A stretch of 17,563 nt of DNA, from assembly GCA_035934535.1 (NCBI GenBank), contig DASYXS010000169.1, positions 1-17,563 of the forward strand, read 5' to 3'. The translations under genes and the position numbers were made by a program. Positions 6,447 to 13,431 of this stretch are shown piece by piece (the first letter of the stretch is position 1; every line of letters begins with the position of its first letter). This DNA comes from DASSJF01 sp035934535 (lineage in GTDB: Bacteria; Sysuimicrobiota; Sysuimicrobiia; Sysuimicrobiales; Segetimicrobiaceae). Under the pieces are notes generated by a model, which saw nothing but the letters and a program-made list of their open reading frames with translations, was not told where the DNA came from and made no database searches.

Positions 6447-7691
6447 ATGGCTGGTAAGACGATCGCGGTGCTAGGTGGCGGAGTGGGCGGGCTGATGGCC
6501 GCGAACACGCTGCGGCGCCTGCTTCCGCGGGACCACCGCATCGTCGTCGTCGAGAAGGATCGCCGTCACGCGTTCGCACCATCCTTCCTGTGGCTGATGG
6601 TCGGAGCGCGCCGCGAGGATCAGATCGTCCGCGATCTGCGCACCCTCATGGTCCCGGGGGTTGAGCTCATGATGGCCGAGGTCACGAACATCGACCTGGC
6701 CAACCGGCGTGTCGAAACGACCGGCCAATCCATCGGCTACGATTACCTAATTCTGGCGTTGGGAGCGGAGTACGCGCCGGACTCCGTCCCGGGGCTGGAC
6801 TCTACGGCATATACCTACTACACCTTGGACGGCGCCGCGGCGTTGGAGCGAGCCCTCCGGGCGTTCCCCGACAGAGAGGCCAGAGTAGCGGTTGCCGTTT
6901 GCGGGATGCCTTACAAATGCCCGGGCGCGCCGTACGAGGGGGCGATGCTGATCGCCGACTATTTTCGCCGTCGGGGTCTTGGCGGGCGCATCGAGGTGCA
7001 TCTGTACACCCCCGAGCCGCAGCCAATGCCGGTGGCCGGCCCGACGCTGGGCGGGGCGGTCCAAGATATGCTCGGGGCTCGGGGTGTTGCCTTCCATCCG
7101 CTGCACAAAGTCACGGCTGTGGACGGCGCCGCAAAGCGGCTGCGGTTTGAGGGTCGCGAGCCCGCGGGGTTCGATCTGCTGGTGACGGTGCCCCCGCATC
7201 GCAGTTCGCGGGTCGTGCGGGAGGCCGGCCTGACCAATGACGCCGGTTGGGTGCCGGTCGACCGGACGACGCTCAAAACAAGATATGAGCACGTCTACGC
7301 GGTCGGCGACGTGACGGCGATCCCCATTCCCGGACGTTGGAAACCGGAGGTCCCGATGCTGTTGCCGAAAGCCGGGGTCTTCGCCCACGCTCAAGGCGAA
7401 GCGGTGGCCCGCCGGATCGCCGCGGAGCTCACCGGCGCCCCGCCGGCGGACTTCGACGGGTACGGGTACTGTATGCTCGAGGCCGGCGGGGGCATCGCCG
7501 GCATGGCCTTCGGGAACTTCTTCGCCGAGCCTAGTCCCGAGGTTCGGCTGGGGCGGCCGGGGCAGGTGTGGCACTGGGGGAAGGTGCTCTTCGAGCAGTG
7601 GTGGCTCGCCCCACCGGGGGCACGGCGCAATGCCCTGCGGGCGGCCATGGTGCTCGGCGCGCGGTTCCTGGGTCTCCGGGCCGTGGCGTGA
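6447..7691 (+). CDS. SQR/FCSD-like FAD-dependent oxidoreductase
   Basis: This 414-residue flavoprotein begins with an FAD dinucleotide fold (IAVLGGGVGGLMAANTL, then VVVEKD). It shows the second FAD motif YEHVYAVGDVTAIPIPG and the sulfide:quinone oxidoreductase pattern YDYLILALGAEYAPDSVPG. Candidate redox cysteines are Cys152 and Cys158 (VCGMPYKCPGAPYE) and Cys342 (YGYCMLEAGGG), which fit the SQR arrangement only partly. The C-terminus is amphipathic (WHWGKVLFEQWWLAPPG, then RNALRAAMVLGARFLGL), suiting membrane association. It probably passes electrons from a sulfur compound or NAD(P)H to quinone or cytochrome, but the substrate is uncertain. The ATG at 6447 has only a weak SD. An ACT-like gene follows after 60 bases, and a cytochrome b gene lies convergent. 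Confidence 0.82.
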   Translation: MAGKTIAVLGGGVGGLMAANTLRRLLPRDHRIVVVEKDRRHAFAPSFLWLMVGARREDQIVRDLRTLMVPGVELMMAEVTNIDLANRRVETTGQSIGYDYLILALGAEYAPDSVPGLDSTAYTYYTLDGAAALERALRAFPDREARVAVAVCGMPYKCPGAPYEGAMLIADYFRRRGLGGRIEVHLYTPEPQPMPVAGPTLGGAVQDMLGARGVAFHPLHKVTAVDGAAKRLRFEGREPAGFDLLVTVPPHRSSRVVREAGLTNDAGWVPVDRTTLKTRYEHVYAVGDVTAIPIPGRWKPEVPMLLPKAGVFAHAQGEAVARRIAAELTGAPPADFDGYGYCMLEAGGGIAGMAFGNFFAEPSPEVRLGRPGQVWHWGKVLFEQWWLAPPGARRNALRAAMVLGARFLGLRAVA

Positions 7692-7704
7692 ACAGGCGTT
7701 GGGA

Positions 7705-7722
7705 CGGCTGTGATAGCAGCCG
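7705..7722 (+). other. Small hairpin in the leader of the ACT-like gene
   Basis: CGGCTG (7705-7710) and CAGCCG (7717-7722) form a perfect 6-bp stem with a 6-base loop, 14 bases after the flavoprotein stop and 29 bases before the next ATG. No U-tract follows. It may set relative expression of the two genes or may be a chance fold. Confidence 0.3.
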
Positions 7723-7751
7723 ATCTTCCGGGGGATTAGGGGGCGAGACAG

Positions 7752-8165
7752 ATGGCGGACACGATCCGGCTCGTTGACTACTTTTACACTGTGACGGCCG
7801 ACAAGCCGGGGGAGGGGGCCCGCCTGTTGCAGCACCTCAAGGACGCCGGCGTGAACTTAGCCGTCGTGCACGCGTTTCCGGCCGGCCGGAGAACACAGGT
7901 GGACGTTGTGCCCGCGAGCGGCGACGCGTTCAAGGCCGCGGTCAAGGCGGCCAAGTGGAAGGTGGTCGGACCGAAGAAGGCGATCATCATCGAAGGCGAC
8001 GACCGCGTCGGCGCGCTGACGGACTGCTTTGAAAAGCTCGCCAATGCGAAGATCAACGTGACGGCCACCAGCGCCATCGCGGCCGGTGCCGGCAGGTTCG
8101 GGGCGATTCTGTGGGTCAGGCCTCGGGATGTGAAACGGGCGGCGAAGGCGCTCGGCGTCGGCTGA
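7752..8165 (+). CDS. Tandem ACT-like domain protein
   Basis: The 137-residue product reads as two ACT-like beta-alpha-beta-beta-alpha-beta units. The first (residues 5-60) has DYFYTVTADKPGEGARLLQHL, then AGVNLAVVHAFPAGR and TQVDVVP. The second (72-130) has KAIIIEGDDRVGALTDCFEKL, then AKINVTATSAIAAGAG and FGAILWVRP. The DKPGEGARLL and DDRVGALTDC segments sit where ACT domains bind small ligands, often amino acids. No enzyme domain is attached, so a sensing or regulatory role is the natural inference. The ATG at 7752 follows AGGGGG (7738-7743). It lies downstream of the SQR-like gene, and 26 bases separate its stop from the convergent cytochrome b stop. Confidence 0.7.
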   Translation: MADTIRLVDYFYTVTADKPGEGARLLQHLKDAGVNLAVVHAFPAGRRTQVDVVPASGDAFKAAVKAAKWKVVGPKKAIIIEGDDRVGALTDCFEKLANAKINVTATSAIAAGAGRFGAILWVRPRDVKRAAKALGVG

Positions 8166-8191
8166 GAGGCGAGGCCGTCCCTGAAGACGAT

Positions 8192-9226
8192 TCAATGGAG
8201 ATGTGCGACCGGGGACCATACTTTGGCATACACGGCGAGGCCGATCAATACCACCAACACCGTCCCGCCCGCCGCCAGCGCGCGTCGCCTGCCTTGCCAT
8301 CCCGGTGTGCGATCACGATCCAAGATCGGCACGGCGAGCAGCCACAGGAAGAACACCACCGCTCCCCACAGACCCTGTAGCCCGAGCAAGTTTTCCAGCC
8401 CGTACAAGGGTAGGAAGAGCCACGCCGGTTTCGTCACCTCGATTCCGGACACAGGAGCGGCGCCTTCTCCGGGGGGGAGGATGATCGCCAGCGCGAGCGC
8501 CACGCCGAGCATGATGCAGCCGTAGCCGGCCGCTTTTTTGAGGTGGTGGGCAAACGTGTATCGGGCCTCGGCCGCTGCGGGGCTGGTCAGATACGGAGAG
8601 AATCCGTGCTGTCTGACCAAGTAGACGTGCGTCACAAGCAGGATGAAGAGCACGAGGGGAAGCAGGGAGACGTGCGCCATGTAGAGGCGGGTCAGGATCG
8701 GCACGTGACTCGAAAACGCCGGCGAGAACCACCCGCCGAACACGCCGAGCAATCCCGCGAAGGCGATGTTGTGCTCCAGCGCTTCGATACCTTGCTGGTC
8801 CCATCGCAGCACGGTGCCGGTGAAGAACAAGGCCAGCATCGTCGCTAACAGCGCGACGCCGACGGCCCAGTTGGCTTCGCGCGGAAACCGGTAGGCCCCC
8901 GTTGCGTAGACTCGTACCGCGTGCAGGAGGAGGATGACGATGGTCAGGTGCGCGGCCCAGACATGAATGCCCCGGATCACCTCGCCGAGGGGCACTTGGG
9001 CGATGATGATCCGGATGCTCTGGTTCGCGACGCCCGGATCGGGCGCATAGAATTGACCGAGCAGAATGCCGCTGCCGACAAGAATCACCAACCCCGCGAG
9101 CGTGACCGCCCCGAGTACGTAGGGCAGCGTGTTGGCGTAGGCCGGAACCTCGTAGAGGAAGTTGTGGAGCGCCAGCCGCGCATCCAGGGCGGCCCAGAGT
9201 CCTCGCGCGCGAGACGAGGGGTTCAC
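8192..9226 (-). CDS. Cytochrome b/b6-like membrane protein (b6 and subunit IV-like regions fused)
   Basis: This 344-residue protein has about eight hydrophobic helices. Two haem b groups are predicted from His88/His102 (GIHVWAAHLTIVILLLH, 14 apart) and His185/His200 (AHVSLLPLVLFILLVTH, 15 apart); the 14/15 spacing is that of cytochrome b6. RQHGFSPYLTSP resembles the post-helix-D loop of b6. The C-terminal part looks like subunit IV, but the Qo-site PEWY motif reads PAWL (267-270). It should move electrons between quinol and a partner across the membrane. No Rieske protein or cytochrome c gene is in the window; the partners appear to be the cupredoxin and the 159-residue protein upstream. The GTG start at 9226 overlaps the upstream stop by 4 bases (GTGA). 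Confidence 0.9.
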   Translation of the reverse strand: MNPSSRARGLWAALDARLALHNFLYEVPAYANTLPYVLGAVTLAGLVILVGSGILLGQFYAPDPGVANQSIRIIIAQVPLGEVIRGIHVWAAHLTIVILLLHAVRVYATGAYRFPREANWAVGVALLATMLALFFTGTVLRWDQQGIEALEHNIAFAGLLGVFGGWFSPAFSSHVPILTRLYMAHVSLLPLVLFILLVTHVYLVRQHGFSPYLTSPAAAEARYTFAHHLKKAAGYGCIMLGVALALAIILPPGEGAAPVSGIEVTKPAWLFLPLYGLENLLGLQGLWGAVVFFLWLLAVPILDRDRTPGWQGRRRALAAGGTVLVVLIGLAVYAKVWSPVAHLH

Positions 9227-9702
9227 CGGCGTGCGACGAGTCCTCCGGCGGCGATCAGCAATGCGGCGGCCGCCAAGAGGGCGTAGGCGCCCGGCGTGCC
9301 GGTGACGCGAGGCTGCACGGGTCTCCAGAGCGACATATCGAAGCCCCCGGACGAGGTCTGCCCGGAGCGCAGCGCCGCCATGAGGTACGCCGCCGCCGCT
9401 TCGGTGTCTTCCTCCCCGAGCGCCTGCGCGGCTTCCCGCACCCGCGGCATATCCACCCCGCGCGTATCCCGAGCGAAGAGTGCCTTGATCACTCGTTCTG
9501 TGGCGACCGCGATGTCCGGGGGCGTTACCTCGAGCGCGGCAAGCGCTTGGCGCACCAGCGTGAGCGCATCCCGAGGAGTGGCCGCCGCCCGAGCCGAGAC
9601 GGCTGCCGGACCGAAAGCGAAGCCGAGAATCAGGACCGCCGCAGACAGTACGGCCGCCGGCCGTCCCATGCGAAGCCCGGCCGCGGTCCGCCGGGCGGGC
9701 AC
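9223..9702 (-). CDS. Exported, membrane-anchored helical protein of unknown function
   Basis: I do not recognise this 159-residue protein. It has a basic N-terminus and hydrophobic core typical of a signal peptide (GRPAAVLSAAVLILGFAFGP, cleavage near VSARA). A predicted helical, acidic middle follows (DALTLVRQALAALEVTPPD, then TERVIKALFARDTRGVDMPR, then EAAQALGEEDTEAAAAYLM). A Gly/Pro-rich spacer leads to one C-terminal hydrophobic helix ending in RR, so the body would lie outside the membrane. No Cys, CxxCH or Rieske motif is present. The chosen GTG start at 9702 has AAGGG just upstream; ATG at 9669 is an alternative. It starts 7 bases after the cupredoxin stop and overlaps cytochrome b by 4 bases, which suggests a subunit of the same complex. 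Confidence 0.72.
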   Translation of the reverse strand: MPARRTAAGLRMGRPAAVLSAAVLILGFAFGPAAVSARAAATPRDALTLVRQALAALEVTPPDIAVATERVIKALFARDTRGVDMPRVREAAQALGEEDTEAAAAYLMAALRSGQTSSGGFDMSLWRPVQPRVTGTPGAYALLAAAALLIAAGGLVARR

Positions 9703-9709
9703 GAGGCCC

Positions 9710-10438
9710 TTACAGTACCACGACGTATCCCTGCATGGCGATGGGAAAGTGGGGCGTCCCCTTCTTGGCCCCCGCGAGCCCCAGTTTGGTGTTGTACGTC
9801 GCGAACCGCTCATCGTAGAAGAAATAGATCCCGGGCTTCGCAAATGTGGCCGAGCCGCTCTTGCCGGCGGCGAGCGTGAGTTTTGGCGCGCCGCCAGCGA
9901 AGATTGCCGTGTGCGCGGCGCGATCTGCGTTGATCCAGGTAACTTTGCCGCCGGTCCGCACAACCGCGATATCGGGCGCATAGGTGTCCCCGGAGATCTT
10001 CACCGTTGCGGACGGCGTTCCCGTGAGCTCCGGTCCCTTCACCACAATGAGCCCTTCCATGGCGACGGGGAACGTATCCGCTTCTTTGCGTGCCGCGGCC
10101 CGCCGGAGCGTTGTGTTGAAGGTGGCATGGTCGAGACAGTAGTACGGGTAGATCCCGGCTTTGGTAAACGTGTACGACGCCGGCTTTCCCGGCGGGTGGA
10201 CGAGCGTGAACGACGCCGGAGTACCGGGCATCGTCGTAGTGACGTGCGGATCGGTATCTTTATTGATCCAGGTGACCGTTTGTCCGGCATCGATCATGAT
10301 CGCCGGCGGCAGGTACGAATCTCCGGGAATGGTCACCGTCGGCCCGGCGGCCTCGACGGGCGCGCGGGGGATCACAGGGTTGAGGACCGCCGCGCCGGTA
10401 AGAACGAGAGCCAAGATCGCCGTGCACGCCTGCCGCAT
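9710..10438 (-). CDS. Secreted two-domain cupredoxin, second domain lacking copper ligands
   Basis: The 242-residue product starts with a signal peptide (RQACTAILALVLTGAAVLNP). It then has two homologous cupredoxin domains, about residues 33-135 and 143-242. Domain 1 carries a full type-1 copper set: His65 (DPHVTT), Cys101 and His104 (YYCLDHATF) and Met127 (VAMEG). In domain 2 the matching loop is FYDERFATYN, so Cys becomes Asp189 and His becomes Phe192; His166 and Met235 remain. The mature protein would be a periplasmic or surface one-copper carrier with a structural second domain. The ATG at 10438 has AGGAGG six to seven bases upstream. It follows the sensor kinase gene by 28 bases and precedes the 159-residue protein and cytochrome b. 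Confidence 0.88.
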   Translation of the reverse strand: MRQACTAILALVLTGAAVLNPVIPRAPVEAAGPTVTIPGDSYLPPAIMIDAGQTVTWINKDTDPHVTTTMPGTPASFTLVHPPGKPASYTFTKAGIYPYYCLDHATFNTTLRRAAARKEADTFPVAMEGLIVVKGPELTGTPSATVKISGDTYAPDIAVVRTGGKVTWINADRAAHTAIFAGGAPKLTLAAGKSGSATFAKPGIYFFYDERFATYNTKLGLAGAKKGTPHFPIAMQGYVVVL

Positions 10439-10466
10439 CGTTTGCGCCTCCTGGGTTTGGCGGTGT

Positions 10467-11813
10467 CTACAGACCCGCCGGTGATAACAGAGGCTGAAGC
10501 CCCTGTTCTACAGGTTCCCCGCCGTATGGAAGCGTTATCTCGATCTGCGTTCCGGCTCCCGGCAGGGTGCATGTGCTCACCTGCCCGCCTATGGCGGCGG
10601 CCCTCTCCCGCATGGCGAACAGCCCGATGGTGCGCCCATCGCCGGCGCGCAAACTCACCGCCGGGTCGAATCGCGCGCCGTTATCCGTTACCGTCGCATA
10701 CACGGTCGTGTCCGCGCGCGCGATGCGCACGCCGACGCGGGTGGCACCTGCATGCTTGGCGATGTCGGTCAGGGACTCCTGTAGGATGCGAAAGAGCACC
10801 ACTTCGATCCGCGGCGGAAAGCGAGTCGTGAGGCCGTCGGTCTCGATCTCGACCGAGGCCCCCGCCGGCGCCAGCACGCGGCGCGCGTGAGCGCACACGG
10901 CCGCGCGCAGCCCAAGCTCATCGAGGAGCGTGGGCCGCAGATCGTCGACGATCGTGCGGATCTCGTCCAAGGTCTTCTCGGCTACGCTCCGGATGTGGGC
11001 GATCTGCCGGGTGGCTGCCGACGGCACCTCGGCGAAGCACCGCTCGGTCCCGTCCAGTGACATAATGAGGGCCGACAGCATCTGCCCGACCTCCTCGTGC
11101 AGCATCCGGCAGATCCAGCGGCGTTCGTCCTCCTGTGTGGTGAACACCTTCGCCAGGAGCGTCCCGCGCACGGCATTGAGGACCGTCAACTCGCGAACCC
11201 GCTGATTGGCCCGCAGCACGATGCCGGTCCCGAAGAGCAGCGTGAACACCCCCGACGCCAGCGCGCCCGGTAGCGGAGCTACCGGCCGTAAGAGCGGGTA
11301 ATCGAGCCCGTGCAGGCCGGTCAAGACAAGTCCCCAGAAGAGCAGCGCGGTTCCCCACTGCCGCGTACGCCCCTCGGTCTGCCGCAGGAAGTACGCCGAG
11401 GCGAGGAAGGCGGCCGCCGCGACCACAGACGGGGGCCACACCATGAGCCACCAAGTCCCCGCGCGGGCGCCGAGTGCCGACGCCGCGAGCGCGCACGCGG
11501 CAAGCACGGTCGCGCCGGCAAGCAGATGACGCCGGCTCAGATTCCGCCACGCCGCGGCAACGCTCGAGAGCATGACCAGCGACGCCGCAACGAATGCAGC
11601 GTGCCGTGCGAAGAAGAGCCAGGGGTCTGCCGTGCGCAGCGCGGCCGCTTCGGCCACCACGTGCAGTGTGAACAGGACGTAGGCGCCCGTCCACCACAGC
11701 ACGATCCGCTCGCGGGTCTCGAGAAACCGCAGGAACAGCAACAGCATCACCGCGGCGTGGGCACCGACGCCAAGGGCGAGCCAGTCCAGCGTCTCGATCG
11801 ATACCGTGGGCAT
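10467..11813 (-). CDS. NarL-type sensor histidine kinase with a multi-pass membrane sensor
   Basis: The ATG at 11813 is preferred (GAGAGG six bases upstream), giving 448 residues. Residues 1-205 hold about seven hydrophobic segments, a membrane-embedded input domain of unclear type. A HisKA_3 dimerisation domain follows, with the likely phospho-acceptor His239 in RMLHEEVGQMLSALIMSLDG. The ATPase domain has DDLRPTLLDELGL, the N-box variant LQESLTDIAKHAGA (Asp350 where Asn is usual), DNGARFDP in place of DNGxGFDP, and GLFAMRERAAAIGG. The altered N and G boxes raise the question of reduced kinase activity. No response regulator is adjacent; the nearest is at 12787-13431. The cupredoxin gene starts 28 bases downstream, so sensor and electron-transfer genes seem co-transcribed. 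Confidence 0.88.
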   Translation of the reverse strand: MPTVSIETLDWLALGVGAHAAVMLLLFLRFLETRERIVLWWTGAYVLFTLHVVAEAAALRTADPWLFFARHAAFVAASLVMLSSVAAAWRNLSRRHLLAGATVLAACALAASALGARAGTWWLMVWPPSVVAAAAFLASAYFLRQTEGRTRQWGTALLFWGLVLTGLHGLDYPLLRPVAPLPGALASGVFTLLFGTGIVLRANQRVRELTVLNAVRGTLLAKVFTTQEDERRWICRMLHEEVGQMLSALIMSLDGTERCFAEVPSAATRQIAHIRSVAEKTLDEIRTIVDDLRPTLLDELGLRAAVCAHARRVLAPAGASVEIETDGLTTRFPPRIEVVLFRILQESLTDIAKHAGATRVGVRIARADTTVYATVTDNGARFDPAVSLRAGDGRTIGLFAMRERAAAIGGQVSTCTLPGAGTQIEITLPYGGEPVEQGLQPLLSPAGL

Positions 11814-11965
11814 CGTCAGCCTCTCATCGTGACGCGAGACTGGGGGAGGACCGCCGCGCAACGGCCGGCGGCTGTCGTTTCACCGGCACCGACCGCTCAG
11901 CGGCGCGTCCCCGGTCCAAGCGCCACGACGGCCCCGACCAGTACGCGAGAAGCGTCACGGGGGTG

Positions 11966-12598
11966 TCAAATCCGCCCTGTCGCGTACCGCGTCTCATCCA
12001 CGACGGCCGTGCCGGCAACGGACAGTGACGCGGCAGGCCGCGCGGCGAGGTCGGCCGCCATCTGCATCAGACAGCAGTAGCACGGCCGCTCTCCGTCCCA
12101 CAGCCCGACGGCCACCCCGGCCGCTCCGTCCGCGAGCCCCGGAAACTGCCGCAGAAACTCGACCTCATACTCCTCCAGCGTATGCAGCGGCGACCCGCCG
12201 AGCCGCGCGGTTCGTCCGTCGACGCAGCACGCCCAGAGGAGTTTGAACCGCCGCCGCAGTGTCGGGGTCGCCGCCAGATCTTCCGGGACGTTCCCGTATC
12301 CAAACGCGCCGTCGAGGATATCGGTAACGTGTCCCAGTTCGTGACGGAGGAATCGCGTGAGCCCGAGCGGGTTCACAAAGCGCAGCGGGAGCACCGTGAG
12401 GTGAAGCGTCGCGCCGTCCTCCCCGACCGCCGCGCCTTCGTCCGGCGCCGCCCATGCCGGCGAGAGGCGTACCTCGGCGAAGCGACCGGCGAGGACCGCG
12501 ACGGCTTCCCGGACGGCGGCGTCGTATGTACTGAGCGGCCCGTGTTGTGCGACCGCCTCCTGCAATTCCTGACTGTATCGGATGCGCGTTGCCGCCAT
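11966..12598 (-). CDS. Putative zincin-like metallopeptidase (HELGH protein)
   Basis: I do not recognise the family of this 210-residue protein. It has a zincin-type motif, RFLRHELGHVTDILDGAFG, with His86, Glu87 and His90. A third ligand could be a Glu in HTLEEYEVEFLRQF (residues 139-152). Several cysteines sit after the motif (Cys124/125 and Cys173/175/176 in PCYCCLMQM) and could bind metal or be redox active. No signal peptide or membrane helix is visible, so it should be cytoplasmic. The ATG at 12598 has GGGGAGG with 7-nt spacing; an upstream in-frame extension lacks one. It lies alone between the palindrome at 12729-12760 and the sensor kinase start, with 150-190-base gaps on both sides. 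Confidence 0.65.
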   Translation of the reverse strand: MAATRIRYSQELQEAVAQHGPLSTYDAAVREAVAVLAGRFAEVRLSPAWAAPDEGAAVGEDGATLHLTVLPLRFVNPLGLTRFLRHELGHVTDILDGAFGYGNVPEDLAATPTLRRRFKLLWACCVDGRTARLGGSPLHTLEEYEVEFLRQFPGLADGAAGVAVGLWDGERPCYCCLMQMAADLAARPAASLSVAGTAVVDETRYATGRI

Positions 12599-12728
12599 GA
12601 CGGTGCCTCCCCGGTTGCCCGATATCTCGATGTGCCGCCCGGCGCATTCTCGGACCGCGCCGCCTCGGCTCATGCCGTTACCGTAGGTCATACGCGTGCG
12701 CCCCAGTAGGGCCGTTGAGGACAACGAT

Positions 12729-12760
12729 GAGGGCCAAAGGTCCCGGGACCTTTGGCCCTC
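12729..12760 (-). terminator. Perfect 32-bp palindrome between the response regulator and zincin genes
   Basis: The 16 bases at 12729-12744 are exactly complementary to 12745-12760 with no spacer, centred on CCCGGG. As RNA it would fold into a roughly 14-bp stem with a tight 4-base loop. It lies 26 bases past the response regulator stop, where a terminator is expected. On the minus strand it is followed by TCATCGTTGT, only weakly T-rich. A symmetric protein-binding site is the alternative. Confidence 0.6.
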
Positions 12761-12786
12761 CGGCGGGACAATCCGCGGTTTGTGGC

Positions 12787-13431
12787 TTAGGTGAGCTTTT
12801 GCTTGACGGCCATTGCCGCCGCGGCGGCCCGCCGTTGTACGTGCAGCTTGCCGAGCAGGGTGCTGACGTAGTTCTTGACCGTCTTTTCGCTCAGGTGTAG
12901 CGCGGCGGCGATCTCTCGATTGGTCTTCCCGTCCCCAACCAGCGCCAACACGCGGCGCTCTTGTTCTGTCAGCGTATCGATGACCGCGCCGCCGCTCCCG
13001 CCCAGGCGCCTGAAGCGCGTGAGAAGTTGGTGCGTGACCGTCGGATCGAGCAGCGATTCGCCGGCGGCCACGACCTCAATCGCGTGGATCAGCTCCGCGC
13101 TTCGAGTCTGCTTCAATAGATAGCCCGACGCGCCGGCCATCACGGAGGCATCGACGGCTTCTTCGTCCGCAAACGACGTGAGCATCAACACCCCGGTGGC
13201 GGGCCGGGCCGACCGGATCTCCCGGCAGGCTTCGACGCCGCTGCCGTCCGGGAGGCGCACGTCCATGATCACCACGTCGGGCGCCGTCCGCGCCGCCTCC
13301 GCAATCGCGGCCGCCGCGGTCGAGGCTTCGCCGACGATCGTCATGTTGGGCCGGTGCTCCAGGAGCATCCGGACGCCCGCCCGCACCACTTCGTGGTCAT
13401 CCACCAGCAGGATGCGTAACGGCTTCTCCAT
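12787..13431 (-). CDS. NarL/FixJ-family response regulator
   Basis: The 214-residue protein has an N-terminal receiver domain (ILLVDDHEVVRAGVRMLLE; acceptor Asp57 in VVIMDVRLPDGSG; conserved MLTSFADEE and GYLLKQ). A C-terminal LuxR-type helix-turn-helix follows (LTEQERRVLALVGDGKTNRE, IAAALHLSEKTVKNYVSTLL). Phosphorylation by the neighbouring kinase should control its DNA binding. The ATG at 13431 is chosen over an upstream extension because the receiver domain begins there and AGGTGGAAG lies just upstream. Its first 35 bases overlap the end of the kinase gene, so the two are translationally coupled. A perfect palindrome follows the stop. Confidence 0.95.
   Translation of the reverse strand: MEKPLRILLVDDHEVVRAGVRMLLEHRPNMTIVGEASTAAAAIAEAARTAPDVVIMDVRLPDGSGVEACREIRSARPATGVLMLTSFADEEAVDASVMAGASGYLLKQTRSAELIHAIEVVAAGESLLDPTVTHQLLTRFRRLGGSGGAVIDTLTEQERRVLALVGDGKTNREIAAALHLSEKTVKNYVSTLLGKLHVQRRAAAAAMAVKQKLT

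Noticed and set aside
11310..12080. A 256-codon + strand open frame opposite the sensor kinase
   Set aside because: It is antisense to membrane and HisKA coding sequence, low complexity, with no start signal.
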